Source: Beverwykella pulmonaria (Eukaryota; Ascomycota; Dothideomycetes; Pleosporales; Melanommataceae). Taken from it: a stretch of DNA of 64,000 nt. The stretch is from the NCBI GenBank assembly GCA_001599595.1, contig BCHH01000002.1, positions 3,560,077-3,624,076 of the forward strand, given 5' to 3'. Made by a program: the position numbers and the translations under genes. Numbering within the stretch: position 1 is the first letter of the stretch; each line of letters opens with the position of its first letter. Shown one piece after another: positions 46,473-58,350 of this stretch. The notes under the pieces are model-generated. The model did no database searches. It was not told the DNA's origin and worked only from the letters and a program-made list of their open reading frames with translations.

Positions 46473-47580
46473 CTAATCACTCCTCAGCATACTCTCCACC
46501 AGATCCCCCAGCGGACCCCAGAAGTCCTTGCTCCCGCTAGCCAATCCATGCTCATCGATGAACAGAACGTAGTGCTTGAAACTCGTATTGAGGTGCGGCT
46601 CGAGGCCCAGCTCGATGACGACGGGGTAATGGTGGCAGTAGATGTGGGCATAGACGCGGTAGAGACGCTTGAATATGTTGCGGAGGAGCGCGGGGAAGGT
46701 CTTGGGGAAGGGGACGCCAATTCGGCTTGGGAACATCTGCTCATTGTCGATGTTGCTCTGCACCCAGGCCATCAGGTGCTCGATGTACTCTGGTGCGGGC
46801 ATCTTGGTGGGTTTCTTGTAGTTTTCAGTGTCTTGCCAGAGGTATTCGAATCTGTGGTAGGTGAGCGTGATTTGCTTCAAGTTCGCAGGGATCCCTACTC
46901 ATCTGTAGCCTTCATTTCTGGACAGCTCTGTGGCGAGCAGAACTCGGTGATGGAGCCGTACAGGAGGTTGATCTGGTTGTAGAAGTCGACGACTGGGTAA
47001 CCACTGATTAAGTCTCTTCCCTTTTAGGTTGTAGGTTTAGCTCACCATTGACCGCTAGCCACTCGTCCTTGTCTTCGCCCTCAGGCAGCTTGACCGCTTT
47101 CCTCAAGCTTCCACTTCCCAACGTAGCTTCAGCATACTGCTTAAGCTGCCAGCTACTCGTCCCTCGATTCGATTTCTGTGGTTTGAACGGTCCTCGGGTG
47201 CGTGGGTTGCTAGAAAAAAGAGAAGAAAGTAAGCTTGTGCCCGCAAAATAGTCATTGTTTCGAGATATGTGCGAGCCCCTCAGCCCATCAAAGCCTCGCC
47301 CAAAACTGCCCATGAAATCCCGTACTTGATCAGCTCGAGATGGTGAGGTATTGCCGCTAGGAAGGAGTCTGTAGGAGTAGTTCGAATACTCGTGAGTCGG
47401 GCTCGTCTGGCTCGTAGAAGACCCCACAGGCGGCGCATGCAGTGCTTCCCCGATCCTCTGGAGCGGGCTTTTATATGCTAATTGAGGTTTCGCAGGTGCT
47501 AGGGCCTCGCACCATCCCTCGACTTTCTCAGTCCGGGGTTCCTTCCCACATCCATGAGCCATGTGGTCGAGTATATCCAT
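46473..47580 (-). CDS. mob1: MOB1 kinase activator
   Basis: Conserved exons are 47580-47046, 46992-46899 and 46851-46473. MOB1 binds and activates NDR/LATS kinases in the mitotic exit/septation network. The body carries [16 protein letters not shown], the Cys pair of the zinc site (E-F-C-S-P-Q-S-C-P), the two His of the same site (H-I-Y-C-H-H-Y) and F-I-D-E-H-G-L. The start is uncertain. ATG 47580 gives 335 residues, longer than usual. ATG 47313 gives 246, close to normal. A pyrimidine-rich tract ending in CTAG just before 47209 looks like a 3' splice site right at the conserved N-P-R-T-R-x-P-F-K, so the true first exon may lie further upstream, beyond a minisatellite. Confidence 0.88.
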
Positions 47581-47630
47581 CTCGAGATTTATGCACCTCT
47601 GGCTTTGGGCGAAGGTGAAAATGGGCTGGA

Positions 47631-47779
47631 GGGCTTCGGCTTTGCAGGAAACGAGGGCTTCGGCTTTGCAGGAAACGAGGGCTTCGGCTTTGCAGGAAAC
47701 GAGGGCTTCGGCTTTGCAGGAAACGAGGGCTTCGGCTTTGCAGGAAACGAGGGCTTCGGCTTTGCAGGAAACGAGGGCT
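47631..47779 (+). repeat. 24-bp minisatellite, six perfect copies
   Basis: The unit GGGCTTCGGCTTTGCAGGAA plus ACGA repeats six times without a mismatch and a partial seventh follows. As 24 is a multiple of three, it is open in several frames: G-F-G-F-A-G-N-E on the plus strand and F-P-A-K-P-K-P-S on the minus strand. The minus reading is in the direction of MOB1 and lies in its 5' region, so it could be leader, intron or first-exon sequence. Confidence 0.93.
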
Positions 47780-48647
47780 GAAAGCTTGTAAAAGAAGTTA
47801 CGAACATTGTGGTTATGAATCCTGACATGCTTAAAAGCTACCGCGTCTCAGACAGACTTATGTGATGTGCGGTCTCGCGCGCGGTCTATAGGCGCATTCC
47901 GATGAGTTAGCGGGGTGATTGAGAGGGGTCATGGAATGTACGAACCTGCGAGTGGTAGGGACCAACAGATGTCAATCAAGGAAGTGAGCGTAGGACACGG
48001 AGGTGGATTGTGTGGAAGAAACGAGTGCGAGAAGTGAGGATGATCGGTGACGCTGCAGCGCTTGCCATTCACAGTGTTTGTTTGCAAGGGTGTGGGGTGG
48101 ACGGCTCTGTTTATCTGATTAATCAGCCGCTCCACAAAAGATTTCCCTAGCGCGGCGCTAGAGATCGCTAAAGCTCGCTAAGGCTCCTGGGATCTTGTGG
48201 GCCAATAAGAGGCTAATTATGTAATAAGCTTGGGAAATCCTTTGCGGAGCGTTTGAGGCAATTTGGTAGCTGTTTGTTAGCAACTACCTTGTTATGGCGT
48301 CTCCATTTTTTCTCAGTCACATTTGCTGTCTTAGATACCGCGCCCTATAGTCCTGCGCATTACTATTCTTGTCTTGTTAGGTTAAAATAACGTGTTCTTG
48401 GATTCCACATTTTTAGGAGACAACACCACCAATTTGACTGCTTCTGCTAGGATCCAACGTCTGCATAGCTCTTGTAACTAGCGCGCACTTATAACTTATG
48501 CACTAGGTAGTGCAGCATTGTTGTCACCCTTCGTATTGTGTCCTTGTCGCTCCTAGCTCAGTCACTAACCACTAATTCAACCCCAGAGCATATCCGGCCC
48601 GCCTGTATCGTCGCATTCAATCGACTGCAACAATAAGCAGGATCAAA
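47780..48647. other. Intergenic region upstream of MOB1 and the F-box gene
   Basis: These 868 bp separate two divergent genes. They contain a short perfect palindrome (listed separately) near which GCTAAAGCTC/GCTAAGGCTC words repeat, and a CTAGCGCGC word near 48478. The pieces might be ends of a small degenerate element, but no complete terminal repeats could be matched. Confidence 0.45.
48147..48161. repeat. Perfect 15-bp palindrome
   Basis: CTAGCGC, one G, then GCGCTAG. It lies between divergent promoters. It could be a dimer-type regulator site or one end of a degenerate mobile element. Confidence 0.7.
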
Positions 48648-50582
48648 ATGACTTTGCCTTCATTACCACTCGAGATACTGCAGCAAATAGCTGGTCATGT
48701 CGAAACGGTGCATCGACCCAGTCTTTACAACTTTAGCTTGACGAGCAAGGCTTGCCACAGGGCCTCGACGTTTTTTATTTTTCGGCAAATTGGTATTGCA
48801 GTCGACCATCGCGATGCACTCCGGCGCGATGCCGACAGACTTCTGGAGGATCTCTCCCGCACCGGCTCTACTCGCCACGTTCAACGCATCACCATCAAAG
48901 GCGCTTTAAGGCTCAATGCCAAGAAAATGGACGATGATCGGTTAACCCCAAATACGGATTGGATGAGACCGTATGGACTTCAGGAGATACTAGTAGACGA
49001 GGAACGGACCTTTTATTCCGGCCAATATGTGGTTTATGACGAACCTGTTATTAAAAAGTCTTCTGAAGAGGACATAGCATGGACTCCAGTTGTAAGCCTA
49101 CTCCAAAAAATTACTCACTTGAAAGACTTGGTCTATGACTGCAGGAGTCAATTCCCGCCAAGTCTTCTAAAGATTCTCCACAAGCATCATCCTCAATGCA
49201 GGCTTCACCACCTTACATTCCGGTTCCGGTCATTGTTATGGGGTGTACCTTACCCTTACGAGATGGAGCTTGCCACATCCCCATCTCTGTACCGAGTAAA
49301 GCTTATCTGTAGTTATCGCGATACAGATGGCGACGATGATTTTAACTTGGAAGCCGTGATGGAGCTTGCTGCTGGGCTTGCTCCCAATCTAAAGGAGGTC
49401 ACTATTTTAGCAATTATACCCGATGTCTCCACAAAGTACCGACGCGCCCGAGATTCGTGGAAAGGTCTCCTAGGCTTAAACAGCGGCGCAGTGGGATCCT
49501 TGACATCGCTGTCACTCAAAGGATATTCAGGCTTAAAATCGCCAACACCATTACAGGACTGGGCCAAACATATAGACTTTGCATGCCTGCAGCACCTTAC
49601 CCTAGGAGGGTCCTATCAAGCAAAGTTGTCTGGACTCAGTGGCGAGACAATGGAGTGGATTGCCCACAACTATTCATTTCCCCGGGTAAGAGCACTCAGC
49701 ATTTATCTTACCCGCGACGACATTTTTCACGAACGACCGCACTACAGTGAAAATACAGTCTCCTTTTTCCAGGCTTTTGAAACGCTTGAGGAACTGTCTA
49801 TCCACGGGTCAATTGACTCACAAATCATGGACGCTATTCTGTCCCACCATGGACAGACACTAAAGAAGCTCAGTGTGGATCCGCATGAAGACACGCAAAT
49901 TTTTAGCAATGGTCGGGATCGACGAGATATCCCCATGGAGTTTACCAAGGATCATGTTCTTCAGATTCAAGTTCGCTGTCAAGTACTAGAGGAGCTCGCC
50001 ATCCCAGTCAAGCGCAACAAGTCCAGTGCGTGCGAGGTTGAGATGTACAGATGCTTCGGCGAGATGCGCAGCTTGCGCTATCTGTTTCTGACCCTGGATT
50101 GTTCGAATTGGCGCGTTACTCGAGACAGGACGTACAACCCGCAATTTGATGCAGAGGATGACAAGTTTGTAGAAGATCTACACCCTGTGAAGAGAGGTAC
50201 TCTAAAAGAAACCTTTATCAATTGCGCAGTAGACGAGGCGCTGGCACGCGCCATATGGAAGACCATTGGTCAAAGCAAGAAGGGCAGGCAGCTGGAGCGT
50301 CTCAAACTGTGGGTTACGGGGGGTAACCAATTCGGCGCTGGGAGGAATTTGTCCACCCATAGCGCCATTATCCAGCACCTGAGTCGGTCGTGGCTGATTG
50401 AGCGCGTTCCACGAGACGATCGGCAAGATATCACGGTTAGGGAACTGGGGCAGCGTGCAAGGGAGGCCGGCGAGCGAATTTACGACTCGGAGGCTAGGCA
50501 AGTGTTCCGTGCTATCTGGCCTAGCGACGAAGATAGCGAGGATCGGCGAGATGACTGGTCGAGCTTTCCTCTTCAGGTCTAG
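48648..50582 (+). CDS. F-box protein with leucine-rich-like C-terminal region
   Basis: A single exon of 644 residues. Residues 1-45 (L-P-L-E-I-L-Q-Q-I-A-G-H-V ... F-S-L-T-S-K-A-C-H) form an F-box, which recruits Skp1 in SCF ubiquitin ligases. The rest has recurrent L-x-x-L-x-L patterns (for example L-E-E-L-S-I-H-G and L-K-K-L-S-V) suggestive of irregular leucine-rich repeats that would bind a substrate. Such F-box/LRR-like genes are numerous and variable in fungi and the target is unknown. The sequence around the ATG (AAAATG) is favourable. No intron is needed. Confidence 0.85.
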   Translation: MTLPSLPLEILQQIAGHVETVHRPSLYNFSLTSKACHRASTFFIFRQIGIAVDHRDALRRDADRLLEDLSRTGSTRHVQRITIKGALRLNAKKMDDDRLTPNTDWMRPYGLQEILVDEERTFYSGQYVVYDEPVIKKSSEEDIAWTPVVSLLQKITHLKDLVYDCRSQFPPSLLKILHKHHPQCRLHHLTFRFRSLLWGVPYPYEMELATSPSLYRVKLICSYRDTDGDDDFNLEAVMELAAGLAPNLKEVTILAIIPDVSTKYRRARDSWKGLLGLNSGAVGSLTSLSLKGYSGLKSPTPLQDWAKHIDFACLQHLTLGGSYQAKLSGLSGETMEWIAHNYSFPRVRALSIYLTRDDIFHERPHYSENTVSFFQAFETLEELSIHGSIDSQIMDAILSHHGQTLKKLSVDPHEDTQIFSNGRDRRDIPMEFTKDHVLQIQVRCQVLEELAIPVKRNKSSACEVEMYRCFGEMRSLRYLFLTLDCSNWRVTRDRTYNPQFDAEDDKFVEDLHPVKRGTLKETFINCAVDEALARAIWKTIGQSKKGRQLERLKLWVTGGNQFGAGRNLSTHSAIIQHLSRSWLIERVPRDDRQDITVRELGQRAREAGERIYDSEARQVFRAIWPSDEDSEDRRDDWSSFPLQV

Positions 50583-51489
50583 GGTTTCAACAGGTTTCGT
50601 GGTTGTATAGTAAATGCGATGTGCAACCATGGGAACATAATGTGAGAGCTAGTTACAATGCCCTGGGTGGGATCTCTACAGCTGACAACTGGCCAGAGGT
50701 TGTTAAGTTCTAAATTAGATGTCTCTGTAGCTAGAGGATATAGGAATGAGAGCACACATTAGCTCTCGCCAGTTTGATCTGTAAAGGGCTGGGCCCTAGT
50801 TATGTGGATCCTGCAGGTGGGTTGTCTCGCACTAGATATGGTTGAGAGTAAGGGTTCGGGGTAGACAGGAGTGTATTGTAAGAGAGACGAATCGCTGCCA
50901 AGCCACATTGGCAGCGGGGGAACACTAATAGGCTAAATCACATGACATCACAGCCATACTGCCTCCGTACAGGCCCGGTGCTATTATCTCCGCCGGCCTC
51001 TGCCTCTTGTTCGTCTTCATGCTTCCTTCTGTCGCTAGATAGGAATACAACGCTTATTATTTGAGCCTCTTCTATCCCCTTACATGATGAGGACAAAAGA
51101 CTGTGCTCACATGGTCGCGAACGGTGGCACGGAAAACAAATTATAAGCGCGTTGGCGCCCCCACCACAAACAAGTGGCGTCGGATGACCAAGCCACACGA
51201 GCCACACCTTCACGTGAGCGTCTCATTCACTCGAGAGGCTTGGGGTAAGCGAAAGCTTATTATTTCCCATAATTTGTCGTCACAATATTGAAATATGGCT
51301 CAGACTCAAATTAGCAGGGATCAAGGGGATTATGAGTATCCAGGTGTACTCTAGGTCTACTAAGGCAAGTCCATGATCGCCGCTCAATGCATACCAGATA
51401 CAAACTTTTGGTGCGTGAATCCTCCACCGAACATCTGCTGATCCTGAAATGACAGCTCGCTACGAAAACTCGTAATGCAGCACCCAAGT
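50583..51489. other. Intergenic region between convergent genes
   Basis: About 0.9 kb between the F-box gene (plus) and the GH63-type gene (minus). It must contain both 3' ends. Short open frames on both strands lack domains and splice partners. Confidence 0.55.
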
Positions 51490-54400
51490 CTATTTACCAT
51501 TGAACGGATCCTTGGTGAAATAACTCCCGCTTCCGCTGCCATTCCGCTTCCCATTGATCGGCTTTTCATCGAGCGCTCCATCGAGCGAAGTTTCGAACTC
51601 TCCACCATCAACATCGCCCGAGTCACCGCTCTTCACTCGTTCCAGTTCCCCGCTGACGTAGTGAGCGACTCGCTTGTCCATCTCCTCTTTCTGCCTGATT
51701 GCCTCCTCATCCAAGTAGCCTATGGAGTTGTTGCGTTTGATCGGGTCACCCATCTCGTCATCGTCACCGTTTGTTGAAGCGTAATCGCTGCGATAACCGA
51801 TAGATCTGGTCGTGGAGGAGCGGCGGATATTCATTGGCTTCTTCGGCTTTCCAGCGTGGGTGAAGATATCATCAAAATAATGCGCGGCAGCGGTTGTTGG
51901 TGTACGCGGCGTCTGGGGAAGTCGACAGGTCATACTGAGAATGGTTAACGGGGTGCGTTCTAGAAGCGAAATGGAAAGGTCAACTTACCCAGTATCATGG
52001 ATCATCTTCGCAATCAGTCCTGTCCAGCCACACTGGTGCGTCGCTCCCAATCCGCGGCCGGTATCTCCATCGAAGAACTCATGATACCACATGTAGTCTT
52101 TCCAGTTTGTATCGTAGTCCAGCATATCGTTGCCGTCATTGATAGCCCTCCGACCATCATCACCGCGAGTGAACAGATGCTGCAGTCGATGTTGTAGTTC
52201 CTCTGCAACATGACCAAGATGCATGAAGTCTCCCGAACCAGTGGGACATTCGACCTTGAAGCCAGCTCCGTAGTACAAGAAGTACCTCTGCATGGACTCA
52301 ATGAGGAGGAAGTTGGTAGCCATCCAAATGGGGCCGCGCCAATTGCTGTTACCACCAAACAGACCGCTGTCTGAGTCGCCTGGGATGTAGCTGACTTGGA
52401 AACGCTGACCGTTGACGTCCATGGAGTACGGGTGATCTTTATGATACTTGGACAGCGATCGAATACCGTGATCAGCCAGGAATTCGTTTTCGTCCAGCAT
52501 CTTGGACAAGATTCGCTCGAGACGATCTTTGTTGACTAAAGACAGTAGGAGGCGGTTATCCTTGCCACGTTTCTTCATCGAAGCAATGTTTCGTTCAGCA
52601 GTATCGCTCCGGTTGTTGATAAACCATTCCACTCGCTTCTTGAAGGCGGGAAAGCGATTCAAGATCTCGGGCTCGAGCGTCAGAGTCGAGTAGAGAGGAA
52701 TGAGGCCGACTAGTGACTTGACACGCATTTGGTGGCTCCACGGGCCACCCCAAGAAATGGCGTCGTAGTAGAAGCCATCTTCTTCATTCCAGAGCGGCTT
52801 CGCTTCTCCGCCTGTGCGATATTGCATTGCGTCGCTGATCAGGATGAAATGCTCGAAGAACTTGGAAGCCATGTCTTCGTAGATGGAGCGACGTTTCGCA
52901 AGCTCGAGGCAAATATTGAGCATATTGAGACAGTAGAAGCCCATCCAACCGGTGCTGTCGGCCTGTTCGAGAATACCGCCCGTAGGCAAAGGCTCGGACC
53001 GATTGAATACTCCAATGTTGTCAAGGCCTAGGAAGCCACCTTCAAAGACGTTGCTGCCATTGGCGTCCTTACGGTTGACCCACCATGTGAAGTTGAGCAG
53101 GAGTTTTTGGAAGACGCGCTCGAGGAAGTCGAAGTCCTCGCGGCCATACATCTTGCGTTCGATCTTGAACACCCGGAAGAGAGACCAGGCATGGACTGGC
53201 GGATTGACGTCTCCAAAGTTCCATTCATACGCAGGCAACTGTCCGTTCGGATGCATGTACCATTCTCGGGTGAAGAGATCAAGCTGCTTCTTGGCAAGCT
53301 CGGGATCAATCATAGCCAGCGGTATGCAGTGGAAGGCGCTATCCCATGCGGCAAAGAAAGGGTACTCCCACGAGTCGGGCATGGACAGGATGTCATCCAG
53401 GTACATGTGTTTCCACTCCTTGTTGCGAATCGCCTTGCGGTCTGGTGGCGGTGGGGGCATGGCCGGATCGCCGTTCGCCCATTGATCCCAAATAAAGTGG
53501 TAGTACTGCTTACACCAGAGCATTCCGGAGAAGGCCTGGCGCTGGATGTTCCGGAGGTCCTCGGCCATTGGGAGCGGGCTGATGCGCCAGTAAAATTCAT
53601 CAGCCTCAGCACGACGCTGCTCGATGATGTCGTCGAAAAGTTCTTCGTCGAGATAGCCTTCGTATCTCCGAGACAGTCTGAAACGCACGACAGCGCACTC
53701 ACCAGGAGGAACGCCCTCGTCCTCGTCGAATGAGTACCAGGCGGCGCATTTTGTACCCACTTCGTCTGGGTTTACCGCGCCCGGTTGCTCGTCGACGATG
53801 TGGCGGTGAAAGCCGTCTTTGACAAACTTGGATTTGTTCTCGCCACCCCAGATGGCTTTGTAATTGGTCTCGTTCTCGGTGAAAAGAAGCTGTGGCTGAA
53901 CATCGTCGCCGCTCGATCCAGTGCCGGGAGATGGCGAGAGCTGAAGGTAGCGGTCTCCCAGTTTGTGGTGCTTCGAATGTGCCGTGGTAGCGCCAATTTT
54001 CCGTATGGAGGGCTTGGGGGTCTTTTTGGGGTCCTCGTGGCCCCATACCCAGGTATTGCGGAACCACATCTGAGGTACGATGTGCAGGGGCGCCGCTTCA
54101 GGTCCACGGTTGTAGGCCGTGACCCGGAACAACATCTCTTCGGCATCGTCGGCTTCCTTTGCGGTCTCAATGAAGATGTCCCAATATCGGTCATCGTCGA
54201 AGACGCCCGTGTCGACGAGATTGTATTCCTTGTCCTGTTTGCCACGCCGGGCATTCTCCTCGATGAGGTCTTCGTAGGGAAACTTGCACTGGGGGTATTT
54301 GTAGAGGTACTTCATGTAGGAGTGCTACGAGGAGGGTTAGCATAGCCAAGGCGTCCCGTAGCAGGACACTGACCGTTGGCGTATTGTCTAGGTGGAAATG

Positions 54401-54965
54401 GCATTCCTTGATCGACTCGCCATGGTTGCCCTGCGGATTCGAAAGCCCGAACAGGCGCTCTTTGAGGAAGTCACTGCAGCCATGTCAATTCGAGTGTTCG
54501 CAGGTGTATCTGCACACACACATACTCTTTCTCGTTCCAGAAGGAGAAGGCAACGTTCTGCAGGCCGTGGGAGTCGCATACGCCCGCAATGCCGTCTTCG
54601 CCCCATCGGAAGGTGCGTGTTCGTGCCATGTCGTGCGTGAAGTCTGCGAGTGCGTTAGTCGAGGACGGCTGGCATTGGCAATGGCAGTGGGGGGACTCAC
54701 GGCTCCAGGCATCTCCATCGTGGCTACCAAAGTCAGTCAGTACGGGCAAGGCGGCAGGTCAATGGGAGAGCTCACGAGTAGTCTTCGCGCACTGCACAGC
54801 GTTAGTCGAGCTCACAGCGATACACGGCGACGGGGACTGACCAGTGGCCCATTGCCTCTCGGCAACATACGAGCCCCATTTCTTCCAGTACGCCTTGCGC
54901 TCCTTGTCCTGCTTGAGACGCTTCTCCTCCTCGCAGAGGTACTCTTGATTTTCGATGAGAACCAT
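51490..54965 (-). CDS. GH63-type alpha-glucosidase/mannosylglycerate-hydrolase-like protein
   Basis: Seven exons: 54965-54842, 54791-54776, 54723-54701, 54643-54526, 54473-54374, 54324-51989 and 51934-51490, giving 1,053 residues. No signal peptide or membrane segment is seen, so it is probably cytosolic. This differs from the ER processing glucosidase I. The N-terminus has V-R-E-D-Y-S-H-D-G-D-A-W, assembled over two micro-exons, and R-W-G-E-D-G-I-A-G. The (alpha/alpha)6 barrel contains [10 protein letters not shown] near 440, W-N-F-G-D-V-N-P-P and the W-R-G-P-I-W-M region. These place it with GH63 and related hydrolases. The C-terminal exon is disordered and basic and includes Ser/Arg patches suited to phosphorylation. 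The substrate is unknown. Every exon phase is consistent. Confidence 0.88.
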
Positions 54966-56203
54966 GGTGCAGACTCAACTGGCGGGGTATGAGGCGAGTG
55001 CTGTCAACCAAGGTGGATGGCTGTCGAGGTGCAGGTAACACGCGCAGGGAAAGAGCAAACCGCTGTGCGTAAGCCGTCAGCGAAGAAGGGACGAGGGCGG
55101 ATAACAATTAGAGTGGAGAATGCGTGTTGACAAGATGCTGTTTCGGCAGACGGGCGCTGGAGTGAAGGAGAGGAGACGGAGGGGAGCCGCGGGGGAAGGT
55201 TTTGAGGGCGGGCACACAGCGGCAGGCGCTTGGTCGCGATGCTGCAAGAGCTCACGATAGATGTCATAGGGTCCGTGTCCTTGCTTATCGGCGTTTTCTC
55301 CACGGATCGAGCTTGGTCTGGCGTCTGTCCGCCCGGTTTCACGTTCACCGCTTACCGCCTACCGCCTTGGCAGCAGAGCGGGTGCACAGTTGTGAAAACG
55401 GCCTTCGTGTGGGCACAAACGGCCGCAAAAATCTGACCACGAGATCTCATCACGGAGACACAGCTCCATCTACGCAGCCACAGTGTTGAATGGCAACTGC
55501 GGCCGGTGGCTCTTGGGATGAGAGCTTGCAAGAGTCGGGTCGAAGCTTTTTTTTCGCAGCGGACAGTGGAGCGTTCCCGAGATCGCCGATCCTGGCTCCC
55601 GGGCCAATCAAGGAAGGTGTGCCTGTCGAGCGTTCGCGGCTGAGATGTGCGCGCCCAGGACCACAGATCCGCATGCTAGGGTCATGGGCAACTCGTGAAT
55701 TGGATCGTGGTGGCGAACCTGCGTTCCCCTCCCCTTTTCACCAACGCAATTTCCTGTGACACCGGGGCCCATCATCTCGGTATGACTAAATAGAGACCTT
55801 CCGCTCCCCAAATAGGTGCACCACTCGTCCTGCACATCACGTCGATGGGCATCGAGGCAGACTAGTAGTGTGTGGGGTGTTCACCTACTTCACATCTTTG
55901 TAAGTTACATGAGTTACATGATAGGCAGCACTCCAGTGTGTGACTATACTATTCCTAATGGTAGCTTGTTTGGGTTTGGATAGGAGGGTGGTATATCTCG
56001 CGGGGTTGTGCGATATTGTTGTTTTGCGCACACTGACGACATATGAGGAAGACTGAAGATAGGCATGGGAAGTAAGTCTGAGGGTTATCATAGCAGATGT
56101 GAGAAAATGGAATCTGAGTATTTGCCTATGGCACTATCATGAGTCCGTGCATATATGATCACCCACGTATACCTCATTAGACATTTCTGTTTCTTGTGCT
56201 CAT
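54966..56203. other. 1.2 kb intergenic region
   Basis: Lies upstream of the GH63-type gene and downstream of the amidase gene, both on the minus strand. It is moderately GC-rich near the GH63 start and AT-rich further on. No gene was recognised. Confidence 0.5.
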
Positions 56204-58350
56204 TTAGAAGGCCGTCCTTCCCGTCTTAACGCTCTTGAGGACTCCCTCATCCGCCAACTTTTCAATCATGTTATACAGCACAAAGTCGCACCCTCGCTTG
56301 ACGACCATATTGATGGTCACAGGAACCATCTCCTCATGGAAGGTCACATTCGAGAAATAGGGAACCTGCCCAATCGGAATGGTGAAGTCGGCACAGCCAA
56401 AGATCGGACATATATTCGCGCCTGTTATTTTTGCAGTTTTGGGCAGAACTGCCAGATAAGAAGCGTCCGGTGAGTCGTTTAGGTCCTTCTCGCGGAAAGA
56501 GGGTAGACCGCCTGTACCGATGTCGTAGAGCATAACAGATTCGGAGCAAGATTCGGTGGTGCTGTATTGGAGCTCGCGTTCGTACCATTCGACACCAATA
56601 TTTTTGGTAGTGAGCGCTTGGTCGTAGGCGGCCTGGTTCGTGACGGATTCATTGAAAGCGATCCAGCCTGGGCGGCGAGCTGGGTCGATTGGTGGAAACC
56701 GGCCATCAAACAGCGCGGCCCATGTTGTGGTGAGTGGTCGGCCGATCACATCCCATGCGCTCCAAGTGTTGATGACTGATGTCGCAGCGACTAGCCTGGT
56801 GAGGTTGCTGGCAACCGGGTCTGTCCAGTTCTGGACAGTGGCCGTGAAGTTGAACTCTTTGACTGTCATGTTGAAGATCCGAGCCAGGTTGCCAATGAAT
56901 TCTTGCAGGATAGGCTCAGCCGCAGAATTGTTGAGAGGAAGATAGTCCACTGGATACAAAATCGTCTTCGGGAAAGCGTCTGTATCTGGGACCACCAGGG
57001 GCGAAAGTCCCGTGATCGATACGTCTTGGTGGAGGCTGGGTGAGTACCACGCTTTTGCGAACTTGATCCATTTGTATGGGTCGCGAGAGAAGACGCCTGC
57101 TGTGTCTGTCGCACCGCCCAAAGGCAACACGCGCTCAAGTGATATCATGCCCTGACTAGGGCGTTGACTGGAATATGTCAACAGCGGCTCCAATTGGAAA
57201 TCTTACGATACTGACCCGTAAATCCCTGAAACGGCAGCCGGCCGACGCATCGAGCTTCCCGTATCGGACCCGATCGCATTGTCCAGCCAATCGTATGCTG
57301 CGATCGAGCATCCTCCTCCAGAAGAAGAGGCCGAGCAAGTCAACCATCCATCTCCTCGCGGGTTGAACGGATAATGCTCGTCCTGCCATTCCCATGGATT
57401 CGCACCGGAGGCGAATTGAGCCAGCTTTTGCTTCCCGACAACAACGCCTCCAAGATCGAGGATTTGCTGCACAGAAGTAGCACTGGCGTTAGCTAGTGGG
57501 GTGATACGCGCCCACGCTTGAGAGCCACCTGAAGTTTGGAGACCTTTGACATCGTAGAGATCTTTGATAGCCACTCTTACGCCAGCTAGGGGTCTATCAT
57601 CGGCCCAATAGTAGATCCGAGAAGGCACACTATAAGATGATGAGCTCAAGTTTCCAGAGAATGTTGGTTGCATATAACTTACGGGATCATTGGATCCCAG
57701 AACTTTGGCAAAAAGACACCGAGCGGGGAATGGTTCTCTTGCCCATCGTTTGTGTCGTAAGCTCCGAAAAGGAAAGTCCTGTATGTATCGGGGTAGAGTC
57801 GATAGACCGATGCGAAGCTCACCGAGTTCGATCCGATAGTAGCAAGGAACGGCCCAGCGGGGAGCTCAGTTGGAGCCTTCACAGAGATGATGGAGAAACT
57901 GCCCTTTGCAGAAACAGCTTCGGTAAGGAAAATCAGGCTAGTGTTGAAAGAGGCTAAGTATTCGATTGCAGAAGCATCTAATGTCGCTTTGACCGATGAA
58001 GATACGTATAGGCCATCCAGGAAATCGATATTGAAGACGTCATCGGCGTCTAGATATGAGCCAATGGCATTTTCCAACGTCGCTTTTGAAATAGACGAAA
58101 CATTTGTCTTGACTACCGTTATCGGGACCGCAGATGTGAAAGTTGAAGGCTCACAGGTAGCTGCCAGGACAGCTTTCGGATGCTTCGTATTTGCCAAGTA
58201 AGAGATGTTTCCAAGCTCAAAGATGGCATCTCCATACGGATTGTTCAGAACGAACGTATATGGATTCCTCTTCGTAATCGGAACGGCAGACACAAAGATA
58301 GGCGCAAGAACTGCAGCCAAGAATCCAGACACTAAATATCGACCCGCCAT
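56204..58350 (-). CDS. Secreted amidase with Arp1-type N-terminal domain
   Basis: Exons 58350-57683, 57629-57207 and 57167-56204 give 684 residues. A signal peptide (about 1-23) is followed by a K-R dibasic site. Residues 30-220 match the N-terminal domain found in fungal amidases annotated as scytalone-dehydratase-like Arp1; despite that label no dehydratase activity is implied. The amidase-signature domain follows, with the catalytic Lys in V-A-I-K-D-L-Y-D, the S-S-S-G-G-G loop holding the cis-Ser, and the nucleophile region [10 protein letters not shown]. The family hydrolyses amides through a Ser-Ser-Lys triad. Potential N-glycosylation sites are many, in keeping with secretion. Intron 2 is only 39 nt, near the lower limit for fungi. 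The substrate is unknown. Confidence 0.9.

Noticed and set aside
46392..46982. 196-codon plus-strand open frame
   Set aside because: Antisense to the conserved MOB1 exons.
53107..53733. 208-codon plus-strand open frame
   Set aside because: Antisense to the long GH63-type exon.
56204..58350. Scytalone dehydratase (melanin pathway) gene
   Set aside because: The Arp1-like label refers to an N-terminal domain of this amidase class. No dehydratase active site is seen and no polyketide synthase is near.
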